This document shows, in pieces, positions 38,075 through 46,198 of a DNA stretch of 53,656 nucleotides. Where the stretch lies: the NCBI GenBank assembly GCA_900770185.1, contig CAAGJM010000022.1, positions 1 to 53,656 of the forward strand, given 5' to 3'. Origin of the DNA: Clostridia bacterium (GTDB taxonomy: Bacteria > Bacillota > Clostridia > Christensenellales > Borkfalkiaceae). The notes under the pieces were generated by a model. It was not told the DNA's origin and did not search any database. It saw only the letters and a list, made by a program, of their open reading frames with translations. The position numbers were made by a program, and so were the translations under genes. Every line of letters begins with the position of its first letter. Position 1 is the stretch's first letter.

Positions 38075-40999
38075 ATGCCGAAAAAAAATGATTTAAACAG
38101 CCCCGCGAAAAGCGACGGTTTAACAGCCGACGGCGCAGGCGGTTCAAAAAGCTTAAACGGCGCGGCTGAAAACAAGCCGACCGAAATCAAGTCCGCCCCG
38201 CCCGCAAAAAGCGGCGCGCGCCGTAAAAAAAGCGAAGATAGACCTTTAAACGACGATTCAGCCGCTCGCAGCATTGCGGACGACGATTCAAAAAAAAGCG
38301 CGCAATCTTCGGAAAAAAAGGCTAAAAGCGCGCAACCCTCAACCGAAAAAATCGCGCCTAAAAGCTCTGCCGCAAAAAAGTTTTTTGACGAAAAAAAGAC
38401 CGAGTCAGAAAATTATTCAAAAACGAAGCCTGTCTCCGCCCCCGCGGACGGCAACGTTAAAACGGCGGACGGCGAGTCGGGCGAGCTTCCCCTTACAGAC
38501 GCAATAAGCGAAGAAAAGCCCGCTAAACTTAAAGTCAAGCGCAAAAAAGTTCCGCAATCGGAAGCCGTCCGCATAGATACGGACGTTAAAGACGGGCTTA
38601 CGACCAAGCAAGTCGAATCGCGCGTAATAGACGGGCTTACGAATAAATCGACGGTCAAATCGGGCAAATCTATCGCGTCGATAATTTTTACGAACACTTT
38701 CACTTTCTTCAACCTTTTGTGCGCAATCGTTTTAGCCGCCTACATTGCGGTAAGGACGAAGGCATCCAACTTTATGTTCGTTTTGCCGTTTGCTATGAAC
38801 TTAGCGATAAGCATTTTTCAGGAAATAAGGGCAAAACTATCGGTTGAAAAACTGTCTATTTTACAGTCGCCGACCTCAACCGTCATCCGCAACGGCACGA
38901 CGGAAGAAGTCGCAAGCACGGATATAGTGCTTGACGATATATTTAAAATTTCGACGGGCAACCAAATCCCCGTGGACGGAATAGTTTTAGAAGGGTTCAT
39001 AGACGTAAACGAATCCCTTTTAACGGGCGAATCCGTCGCGGTTAAAAAGAAACCCGGCGACGAAATTATGGCGGGCAGCTTCGTTACGAGCGGCAGTTGC
39101 ACCGCCCGCGCCGATAAGGTTGCGGACGAATGTTACGTTCAAAAACTTACCGCAAAGGCTAAGCGCTTTAAAAAGCCGCACAGCGAACTTATGACCACCT
39201 TAAGCTGGATAATTAAGGTTATAGGATTGCTGATTATCCCTATCGCGTTCGGCGTGGGGCTTGTAAACTACAACAATTACGGCAACGTTGCCGAACCCGT
39301 AGAGAGCTTAAAATCGTTTGTCGTAACCCACACGGGCTCGGTCGTTTTGGGTATGATACCCGCGGGGCTTATGCTTTTAACGACCATGGCTTTATCGTTA
39401 GGCGTTATCCGTCTTTACGCGCGCAACACCCTCGTGCAGGATATGTACTCGCTCGAAATGCTTGCAAGGGTTGACGTCTTGTGCCTCGATAAAACGGGCA
39501 CGATAACCGACGGCAGAATGAACGTTATAGAAGAAATTCCGCTCGTCAAGTCTTATAAACACCCGATTGCGGACGTTATCGGCACGATGCAAAAAGCGCT
39601 TGACGACAACAACCAGACGGCTATCGCCCTCCGTGCGAAATACATTCCCGAAAACTTGTATATCCCCGTTAAAACGATGCCGTTCTCGTCGCAAAGAAAG
39701 TATAGCGCGGTGACTTTTAACGAAATCGGCACGTACGCCGTCGGCGCGCCCGAATTTATCCTTTCCGAAGTTCCCAAAAATATAAAAATACAAGTCGAAA
39801 AATACACGTTGCTCGGGCATCGGGTGCTGCTTTTAGCCTACTCGCCCGCAAGCATAACGGCGAAAGAAACCTTGCCCGCTTCCATGGAGCCCGTCGCCCT
39901 AATCGTTTTAAGCGACAATATCCGCGACGACGCTATCGAAACAATTAAATGGTTTAAAGAAAACGACGTTAAAGTCAAGGTTATTTCGGGCGATAACCCC
40001 GTAACCGTTTCGGAAATTGCTAAGCGCGCGGGGGTTGAAAACGCCGACAACTGGATAAGTTTAGAGGGGTTAAGCGATAAAGAAGTCGCCACCGTTGCGG
40101 ATAAGTACACCGTGTTCGGCAGGGTTACGCCCGACCAGAAAGCGGTGCTTGTAAGAGCGTTGAAGCGTTCGGGGCACACCGTCGCGATGACGGGCGACGG
40201 CGTGAACGACATCCTTGCCATGCGCGAAAGCGACTGCTCCATAACCGTTGCAAGCGGTGCGGACGCGGCTAAAAACGTGGCGCACATCGTCCTTGCGGAC
40301 AACAATTTTAACTCTATGCCGCGCGTGGTGGCGGAAGGAAGAAGGGTTATAAACAACATTCAGCAGTCCGCTTCGCTTTACCTTATGAAGACCATTTTCA
40401 TAACGGTGCTTGCGCTTATTTCGATACTGTCGGTTAAAGCCTTCCCGTTCGAATCGGGCATGCTTACCATGCTTGAATGGTTCGTTATAGCGGTTGCTTC
40501 TTTCGTCCTATCCCTTCAACCGAACGAAAAGCGGGTGGAAAACGACTTTTTGCTCACCATATTCGGCAACTCCATCCCGGGCGCGCTGATACTTTTAACC
40601 AACGTTTATATCATCGAATTTTTGAATATGTTCGGCATATTCCCGACGCAAAACTTCGCGGTGACGATGCAAGTGGTTTTATTCACGCTCGGCGGCACGG
40701 TTTACCTGTATAAAATCTGTAAGCCGTTCAACCTTATCCGCGCCGCGCTTATGATATTTATAGCGATAGTTATGGTCGTTTGGGTTATATTCTTGCTCGA
40801 CACGCACCAGACCTTCGGCATAAACAACTTCTTCGGCTTAACCGCGCTCTTCCCGATGACGCTTGACAACTGGAAGTACGTTATACTTTTGATAGCGATA
40901 TTGGAACTCAACTTTCCGCTCGTCGAACTCTTCTTTAACCTTAACAAGCGGCTCGCGAAAACCTTCACGGGGAAGAACAAAAACAAAAATAAAGAGTAG
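38075..40999 (+). CDS. cation-transporting P-type ATPase with long disordered N-terminus
   Basis: A 974-aa pump. The first ~155 residues are Lys/Ser/Ala/Glu-rich and disordered, unlike most relatives; a short conserved stretch (GLTTKQVESR) then leads into the first membrane helices. The catalytic set is complete: TGES (317-320), LDKTGTITDG with D472 as the phosphorylated Asp, and TGDGVNDILAMRESDCS (707-712). The membrane motif is MIPAGLMLL (PAG instead of PEGL). It is closest in style to HAD-IC ATPases of Firmicutes of uncertain substrate (Ca2+, Mg2+ or Mn2+). AAGGAG precedes the ATG. A terminator follows. Confidence 0.9.
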   Translation: MPKKNDLNSPAKSDGLTADGAGGSKSLNGAAENKPTEIKSAPPAKSGARRKKSEDRPLNDDSAARSIADDDSKKSAQSSEKKAKSAQPSTEKIAPKSSAAKKFFDEKKTESENYSKTKPVSAPADGNVKTADGESGELPLTDAISEEKPAKLKVKRKKVPQSEAVRIDTDVKDGLTTKQVESRVIDGLTNKSTVKSGKSIASIIFTNTFTFFNLLCAIVLAAYIAVRTKASNFMFVLPFAMNLAISIFQEIRAKLSVEKLSILQSPTSTVIRNGTTEEVASTDIVLDDIFKISTGNQIPVDGIVLEGFIDVNESLLTGESVAVKKKPGDEIMAGSFVTSGSCTARADKVADECYVQKLTAKAKRFKKPHSELMTTLSWIIKVIGLLIIPIAFGVGLVNYNNYGNVAEPVESLKSFVVTHTGSVVLGMIPAGLMLLTTMALSLGVIRLYARNTLVQDMYSLEMLARVDVLCLDKTGTITDGRMNVIEEIPLVKSYKHPIADVIGTMQKALDDNNQTAIALRAKYIPENLYIPVKTMPFSSQRKYSAVTFNEIGTYAVGAPEFILSEVPKNIKIQVEKYTLLGHRVLLLAYSPASITAKETLPASMEPVALIVLSDNIRDDAIETIKWFKENDVKVKVISGDNPVTVSEIAKRAGVENADNWISLEGLSDKEVATVADKYTVFGRVTPDQKAVLVRALKRSGHTVAMTGDGVNDILAMRESDCSITVASGADAAKNVAHIVLADNNFNSMPRVVAEGRRVINNIQQSASLYLMKTIFITVLALISILSVKAFPFESGMLTMLEWFVIAVASFVLSLQPNEKRVENDFLLTIFGNSIPGALILLTNVYIIEFLNMFGIFPTQNFAVTMQVVLFTLGGTVYLYKICKPFNLIRAALMIFIAIVMVVWVIFLLDTHQTFGINNFFGLTALFPMTLDNWKYVILLIAILELNFPLVELFFNLNKRLAKTFTGKNKNKNKE

Positions 41000-41033
41000 G
41001 AAAAACATTCCTTATCGCTAATTTACACTTAAC

Positions 41034-41069
41034 AAAAAGCGGCTTTGCGCTATGCAAAAGCCGTTTTTT
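41034..41069 (+). terminator. terminator of the P-type ATPase gene
   Basis: CGGCTTTGC (41040-41048) pairs with GCAAAAGCCG (41054-41063), allowing a small offset, followed by TTTTTT. It resembles the terminators at 42033-42068 and 5765-5812. Confidence 0.85.
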
Positions 41070-41079
41070 AAATCAAACT

Positions 41080-41113
41080 AAAAATGCGCTTGAAAATTTT
41101 CAAGCGCATTTTT
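41080..41113 (-). terminator. perfect 34-bp palindromic terminator
   Basis: AAAAATGCGCTTGAAAA and its exact complement meet without a gap, making a 34-bp perfect palindrome (41080-41113). It lies just downstream of the small membrane protein gene on the minus strand and works in both directions. Confidence 0.85.
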
Positions 41114-41116
41114 AAA

Positions 41117-41434
41117 TTAAAATTCATTTGTGTCGATTTGAGTATTATCTAAATTATCGGTTTTATTTTTTTCGGTTGTAACAGTAACGGTCGCTTTATA
41201 TAATATTTCGCAATAGTCAGCCGTCCGAGCCAGACTTTCCAAAGCTTCAACCATTGCAAACGATGCGACTATATAGACAAAGTCGACTATTAACCCTGAT
41301 AATATAATAGCAAAACCAACTAACGCTTGCCCCGCCGTAAAGTAAATAATAGCAAAAACCACCCAAACCACGCTTAAAGCAATGCAACAGCCAATAGAAA
41401 TAAATTTTATTGTTTCCGCAAACCTACTGTGCAT
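41117..41434 (-). CDS. small two-helix membrane protein
   Basis: A 105-aa protein with two hydrophobic segments (FISIGCCIALSVVWVVFAII and ALVGFAIILSGLIVDFVYIV) and a hydrophilic Thr/Asn-rich tail (VTTEKNKTDNLDNTQID). CGGAG lies upstream of the ATG. No family recognised. It is separated from the adjacent regulators by divergent transcription and has a perfect palindromic terminator. Confidence 0.65.
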   Translation of the reverse strand: MHSRFAETIKFISIGCCIALSVVWVVFAIIYFTAGQALVGFAIILSGLIVDFVYIVASFAMVEALESLARTADYCEILYKATVTVTTEKNKTDNLDNTQIDTNEF

Positions 41435-41525
41435 TATATATCTACTCCGTTCGTTTTTTTAAATCATATCACGCCCGTTAGGCGTACGTCAAGCGTTTTA
41501 CGCCCATAGGTTGTAATATTTTAAT

Positions 41526-41738
41526 ATGATAACTATTCAACAAATCCAACAAAATATTGCGGAAGCCATTAAACAAAGCGGTTTAACGCAAACGGAATTA
41601 GCCAAAAGGCTTGGCGTGTCACAACAAACTATCTCACATTACGTAAAAGGGGATAAACTACCCGCGCTTGACACTTTTGCGAATTTATGCGTAACGCTTG
41701 ACGTTGACCCGACGGAAATTTTATGCACTAAGCATTAA
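41526..41738 (+). CDS. XRE-family HTH regulator (small)
   Basis: A 70-aa protein that is almost only a Cro/CI-type HTH: LTQTELAKRLGVSQQTISHY, then VKGDKLPALDTFANLC. No obvious ribosome site precedes the ATG, so it may be translated from a leaderless or weak message. It is divergent from the membrane-protein gene and followed by a second XRE gene. Confidence 0.85.
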   Translation: MITIQQIQQNIAEAIKQSGLTQTELAKRLGVSQQTISHYVKGDKLPALDTFANLCVTLDVDPTEILCTKH

Positions 41739-41784
41739 GCATATTTAGCAAAATAATAAACTTTAAGTCAAGGATAATAAAGAT

Positions 41785-42030
41785 ATGAAGTTATCCACGG
41801 CGGTTGCTGAACGAATAAGCAACATTTTAGCCGAAAAACAAATGTCGCAGTATCGGCTTGAAAAAATAATTGCCATGCCGCACAACACCCTGAAAACGCT
41901 GATGAGCGGAAGAAATAAAAGCGTTAATCTAAGAACCGTAATGCAAATTATTAAGGGTTTAGATATGACGGTTGCCGAGTTTTTCAACGATCCTCTGTTT
42001 GAAAGCGAAGATTTAGAAATATACGATTAA
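41785..42030 (+). CDS. XRE-family HTH regulator (second)
   Basis: An 81-aa protein with a Cro/CI-type HTH (MSQYRLEKIIAMPHNTLKTL, MSGRNKSVNLRTVMQIIKGL) and a short acidic tail. AAGGATA lies upstream. Only 46 nt separate it from the first XRE gene, and a shared transcript ending in a clear terminator is likely. Its target is unknown. Confidence 0.85.
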   Translation: MKLSTAVAERISNILAEKQMSQYRLEKIIAMPHNTLKTLMSGRNKSVNLRTVMQIIKGLDMTVAEFFNDPLFESEDLEIYD

Positions 42031-42032
42031 CA

Positions 42033-42068
42033 AAAAAACGGCTTTGCGTTATGCAAAAGCCGTTTTTT
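42033..42068 (+). terminator. terminator of the XRE genes
   Basis: AAAAAACGGCTTTGC pairs with GCAAAAGCCGTTTTTT, with loop GTTAT, starting 3 nt after the stop. Nearly identical in sequence to the terminator at 41034-41069. Confidence 0.9.
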
Positions 42069-42144
42069 AATGCTGTTTTTTAATACAATATTTTTAATTT
42101 TTAACGCCGATTTAGGCTTTTCGGCGCAAATAAGGTGCGCCGCT

Positions 42145-43191
42145 TTACGCCGCTATGCCGAATAGCGGCAAGTACCAACTAAGCCCCGCAACGGACATAT
42201 ATAGATACGCCGCGTAAATAACCAGCATTACTATTCCTTGCCACCTGCTGAATTTTTTAGTGATAATGGTGGGGATAACCGCTATTAAAGATACTAAAAT
42301 CGCCACGGGGAAGTCAAGATAAATATTCGCCGCCGAAACGGGCAAACTTCCGCCGTACACAAAAGCGCACACCGCTAAAATAAGGGTAGTATCTATAACG
42401 TTTGCCCCGATAACGTTGCCGACGGACATGGAAGACTGCTTTTTCGCAACCGAAACAATCGCCGTTACAAGTTCGGGAAGAGACGTGCCTATCGCGATAA
42501 TCGTAACCCCTATAACCGCTTCCGAAACGCCGATAGAAGCCGCTATTTTGCTTCCGCTGTTGACGAGCAAACGCGAGCCTATAACTATACCCGCCGCCCC
42601 GAAAACAACCTTTAAAACGTTTATCGTGACCGATTTTTTATTGACCTCGGGTCGATTATCGTCTTCCGCGGCGGCAACCGATATATCCGCTTTTGCCGAC
42701 CTTACGTTTTCAAAGATATAAAGACCGAATACGACTAAAAGCGCGATAGCCCCGATTATCGAAAGCGAGCCTTTAAGCGAGAACAAAAACAGCGTTACAA
42801 CCGCCGCAACGAGCAAAAGCGCCTTGGGCGCAAAGTCTTTGCGGTTTACCCCGACGGGGATAAACACGATGCTTATTGCAAGTATCATAGCGGTGTTGCA
42901 TATAACCGAACCTATCCCGTTACCGATCGCCATGCCGACTTTACCCTGCGATGCGGCTAAAAAATCACCCACGCCCGATATAAGTATCTGATGCCCCTCT
43001 ATCGCCGCCATTGTGGAAACGATGATTTCGGGGAGAGTGGTCGCAAGGCTCACAATCGTCGCGCCGATTATAAACTTGGGTATTTTGGTTACTTCCGCAA
43101 CCCAGACCGCGCCGTCTACGAACCAGTCGCCGCCCTTTACGATTAAAATTACGCCTAAAATAAACAACAGGCACACCAAAAACGTTTGCAT
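42145..43191 (-). CDS. CaCA-family cation antiporter (YrbG-like)
   Basis: A 348-aa, ten-helix protein with both alpha repeats: IGATIVSLATTLPEIIVS with GNGIGSVICN, and IGVTIIAIGTSLPELVTA with GNVIGANVID. A charged loop (SVAAAEDDNRPEVNKK) separates the halves. CaCA antiporters exchange Na+ or H+ for Ca2+. Because a manganese riboswitch of the yybP-ykoY class lies in its leader, Mn2+ export is a reasonable prediction (inference). Confidence 0.92.
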   Translation of the reverse strand: MQTFLVCLLFILGVILIVKGGDWFVDGAVWVAEVTKIPKFIIGATIVSLATTLPEIIVSTMAAIEGHQILISGVGDFLAASQGKVGMAIGNGIGSVICNTAMILAISIVFIPVGVNRKDFAPKALLLVAAVVTLFLFSLKGSLSIIGAIALLVVFGLYIFENVRSAKADISVAAAEDDNRPEVNKKSVTINVLKVVFGAAGIVIGSRLLVNSGSKIAASIGVSEAVIGVTIIAIGTSLPELVTAIVSVAKKQSSMSVGNVIGANVIDTTLILAVCAFVYGGSLPVSAANIYLDFPVAILVSLIAVIPTIITKKFSRWQGIVMLVIYAAYLYMSVAGLSWYLPLFGIAA

Positions 43192-43282
43192 AATTCTACC
43201 TTCCGTTTAAGTTTTATCTTTTTTAGCGGCATTAAACCGCTTTTACGTGTACGCACCGCGCCTAAATACCCGCCCCAACAAT

Positions 43283-43422
43283 AAAAAAAGACCACGCGCC
43301 GCATTAACGCGTGAGTCTCGTCGATTAAGATACGCCAGACCGCTAAGGCCGTTATGTTGACATATCGCGCAAACCGCCGCTTTAAGTTAGGACGGCACGC
43401 TAACTACTCCCTCAACAGAAAC
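43283..43422 (-). ncRNA. yybP-ykoY manganese riboswitch with terminator
   Basis: Minus-strand RNA: the 5' part has TTGAGGGAGTAGTTAGC (43419 down), matching the family signature GGGAGUAG; the 3' part has ATCGACGAGACTCAC (43325-43311), matching the conserved A-x-G-A-G-A-C-C element. UGAG at the 5' side can pair with CUCA at the 3' side as helix P1, with two hairpin arms between. It is followed directly by a terminator stem (GACTCACGCG with CGCGTGGTC) and T7 (43318-43283), as an expression platform. It lies in the leader of the CaCA antiporter, a known type of target. Mn2+ would be expected to relieve termination. Confidence 0.82.
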
Positions 43423-43423
43423 G

Positions 43424-43452
43424 ATTTTAGCATAATTAAATTTTCAAGTCAA
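43424..43452 (-). promoter_or_regulatory. promoter of the riboswitch-antiporter transcript
   Basis: Minus-strand TTGACT (43452-43447), a 17-nt spacer and TAAAAT (43429-43424) with TGC before it. Transcription would start at the first bases of the riboswitch. Confidence 0.85.
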
Positions 43453-43466
43453 CCAAAATAAACGAA

Positions 43467-43493
43467 AAACGGCTAAGAGTTGCTCAGCCGTTT
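43467..43493 (-). terminator. terminator of the gyrB-gyrA transcript
   Basis: Minus-strand AAACGGCT (43493-43486) pairs with AGCCGTTT (43474-43467), with further pairing in the loop, then TTCGTTT. It begins 15 nt after the gyrA stop. Confidence 0.8.
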
Positions 43494-43507
43494 CACTGTT
43501 TATTTAG

Positions 43508-46186
43508 TTATGCGTCTTCGCCGCTGCCCGCCGGTTCGTTTGCGTCTTTGGTGCCTTCCGCTTCGCTTTCGCCCGTCAATCCGCTCTCGTTATCAGCCGA
43601 GCCGACTTCGCTATCCGCGCCGTTTTCTCCGCCTTCGCCGTCAACGCTAGCGGTGGTATCGCCGTCAGTGTCGCTTGGATTATCCGGTTCTTCGTCTTCG
43701 TGCGGGACGACCGTTACGGTTGAAACTTTGCCGCCGTTCGTCCTCATAACGATAACGCCCTGCGTGTCTCTGCCGACAACCGAAACGTCCGTCGCTTTGA
43801 TTCTTATAATAATGCCGTCGTCCGTAATAAGCATTACGTCTTCGTTTTCGCCGACGGTGCCCAAATATACCGGCGCGCCGGTTTTCTCGTTGTATACGCC
43901 CGATTTAACGCCTTTACCAGCGCGCGACTGCAAGCGGTAGTCCTCTTTATCGGTGCGCTTGCCGTAACCGTTCTCGGTTATGGTTAAAATCTTGCGGTCT
44001 TCGGTTAAAACGGTCATGCCGATAATCTCGTCGCCGTCGGCTAAGTCCATAGCCTTAACGCCCTGCGTATCCCTGCCGATGGGTTTAAGACCGTAAGTGC
44101 CGTTTTCGCCAAGACCTTCATAGAATCTTATGCACTTGCCGCCTTTGGTGCCGATTAAAAGTTCATCTTCGCCCGAAGTAAACCGAACGGACACGAGCTC
44201 GTCGCCTTCGTTTATGCTGATTGCGATTTTGCCCGTCTTGCGGATGCTTTCAAACTCTTTAAGGTCGGTCTTTTTAATAAGCCCTTTACGGGTCGCCATG
44301 GCGACGTAACCCGTCGTACCCTCTTTAAACGGAATAAGCGCGTTGACCTTTTCGCCGTCCGATATCTGAATAAGGTTGATAACCGCCCTGCCGCGCGCCG
44401 TGCGCTGCGCTTCGGGTATTTCGTACGCCTTTATGCAGTAGACCTTGCCGAAGTTGGTAAAGAACATAACGTCGTCGTGCGTCGAAGACATAAACATATT
44501 CTCAACGAAGTCTTCGTCTTTCGTCTTGTGCGCGGTTACGCCCCTGCCGCCCCTGTTCTGAGCGCGGTATTCGCTGACCGGTATGCGCTTGATGTATCCC
44601 GTGTGGGTCATGGAAATAACCACGTCTTCTACGGGGATAAGCGAAGCGTCTTCGATATCGCCTTCCATAACGGAAAGTTCTGTTTTACGCGGGGTTGCGT
44701 ATTTTGCTTTAATCTCTTCGAGGTCGGTTTTTATTATATCGTCTATTCTCGACGGGGTCGCCAAGATATCTTTATAATCTTTGATAAGCGCGTGCAATTC
44801 GTCGAGCTCAGCCTGAAGTTTGCTGACCGCTAAGTTGGTCAAAGTCTGCAAACGCATATCGAGTATTGCGTTCGCCTGCTTGCCCTCGGCGTCCAAATCG
44901 AACGATTCGATAAGCCTTGCAGCCGCGTCCTGACGGTCTTTCGACGTTTTGATAATTTTAACCACTTCGTCGATGTCGGCAAGCGCTTTGACGAGCCCCT
45001 CGACGATTAAGCACCTTTCTTCCGCCTTTTGAAGGTCGTACTTCGTCCTTCTTGCTATAACGCTTCTCTGGTGCGCGAGGTAGTGCTCTAATATCAGTTT
45101 AAGGTTTAATACGAGCGGGTCGGTCCCGACGAGCGCAAGAAGAGTTATGCCGTCGGAATTTTGAAGTTTGGTCTGTTTAAACAAGGTGTTTAAAACGACC
45201 TGCGCGTTAGCGTCCTTTTTAACGTCTATGACTATGCGCATACCGTGGCGGTCGCTCTCGTCGTTGATGTTGGCTATGCCTTCGATGCGCTTGTCCTTAA
45301 CCTGGTCGGCAATGTTTTCGATGAGTTTTTGCTTGTTTACGCCGTATGGTATCTCGGTTACGACGATACGCATGCGCGTACCGTTGTTAAACTCTTCGAT
45401 TTCGCACTTAGAGCGCAAAACGTAGCCGCCGCGCCCCGTTCTATATGCGTTTCTTACACCGCTTCTGCCCATAAGTATGCCGCCCGTCGGAAAGTCCGGC
45501 GCGGGGATATACTCCATAAGTTCTTCAACGGTTATTTCGGGGTTTTTAATGAGAGCTATCGTGCCGTCGATAACCTCGCCTAAGTTGTGCGGCGGGATAT
45601 TCGTAGCCATACCTACCGCTATACCGTCCGAGCCGTTCACCAAAAGGTTCGGATATCTTGACGGCAACACGACGGGTTCTTTACGCGTATCGTCGAAGTT
45701 CGACTTCATGTCGACGGTGTTCTTTTCGATATCTTTAAGCATTTCGAGAGCAAGTTTGCTCATACGCGCTTCGGTGTACCTGTATGCCGCCGCGCTGTCG
45801 CCGTCGACCGAGCCGAAGTTGCCGTGCCCGTCTACGAGCGGAAGGTTTATCGAAAAGTCCTGCGCAAGTCTTACGAGCGCGTCGTAAACCGAACTGTCGC
45901 CGTGAGGGTGGTATTTACCGAGCACGTCGCCTACTATCGTAGCGCACTTTTTATAAGGCTTATCGGGCGTTAAACCGATTTCGTTCATAGAGTAAAGTAT
46001 TCTTCTGTGAACGGGCTTTAACCCGTCGCGAACGTCCGGTATCGCCCTCGAACGGTTTACCGCCATCGCGTAGTCTATAAAGCTTTGTCTTAACTCGCTG
46101 TCTACTTCTATATCGACGAGTTTCGTCATGCCGAGCGTTTTCTTAAACTCGGCGGTCAATTCTTCGCTTAATTTCTGTTTAGCCAT
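43508..46186 (-). CDS. gyrA: DNA gyrase subunit A
   Basis: An 892-aa protein. Visible: the start SFIDYAMAVNRSRAIPDVRDG and KPVHRRILYSMNE, the quinolone region HPHGDSSVYDALVRL with S98 and D102 (wild-type residues, one Ala-to-Ser difference next to S98), the active-site tyrosine Y137 in AAYRYTEARM, and the GyrA box QNRGGRG, which tells it from ParC. Beta-propeller blades follow, and the C-terminus has a long acidic Asp/Glu/Gly/Ser tail. With GyrB it introduces negative supercoils. It lies 12 nt after gyrB. Confidence 0.97.
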   Translation of the reverse strand: MAKQKLSEELTAEFKKTLGMTKLVDIEVDSELRQSFIDYAMAVNRSRAIPDVRDGLKPVHRRILYSMNEIGLTPDKPYKKCATIVGDVLGKYHPHGDSSVYDALVRLAQDFSINLPLVDGHGNFGSVDGDSAAAYRYTEARMSKLALEMLKDIEKNTVDMKSNFDDTRKEPVVLPSRYPNLLVNGSDGIAVGMATNIPPHNLGEVIDGTIALIKNPEITVEELMEYIPAPDFPTGGILMGRSGVRNAYRTGRGGYVLRSKCEIEEFNNGTRMRIVVTEIPYGVNKQKLIENIADQVKDKRIEGIANINDESDRHGMRIVIDVKKDANAQVVLNTLFKQTKLQNSDGITLLALVGTDPLVLNLKLILEHYLAHQRSVIARRTKYDLQKAEERCLIVEGLVKALADIDEVVKIIKTSKDRQDAAARLIESFDLDAEGKQANAILDMRLQTLTNLAVSKLQAELDELHALIKDYKDILATPSRIDDIIKTDLEEIKAKYATPRKTELSVMEGDIEDASLIPVEDVVISMTHTGYIKRIPVSEYRAQNRGGRGVTAHKTKDEDFVENMFMSSTHDDVMFFTNFGKVYCIKAYEIPEAQRTARGRAVINLIQISDGEKVNALIPFKEGTTGYVAMATRKGLIKKTDLKEFESIRKTGKIAISINEGDELVSVRFTSGEDELLIGTKGGKCIRFYEGLGENGTYGLKPIGRDTQGVKAMDLADGDEIIGMTVLTEDRKILTITENGYGKRTDKEDYRLQSRAGKGVKSGVYNEKTGAPVYLGTVGENEDVMLITDDGIIIRIKATDVSVVGRDTQGVIVMRTNGGKVSTVTVVPHEDEEPDNPSDTDGDTTASVDGEGGENGADSEVGSADNESGLTGESEAEGTKDANEPAGSGEDA

Positions 46187-46198
46187 TTTATCCCCCTA

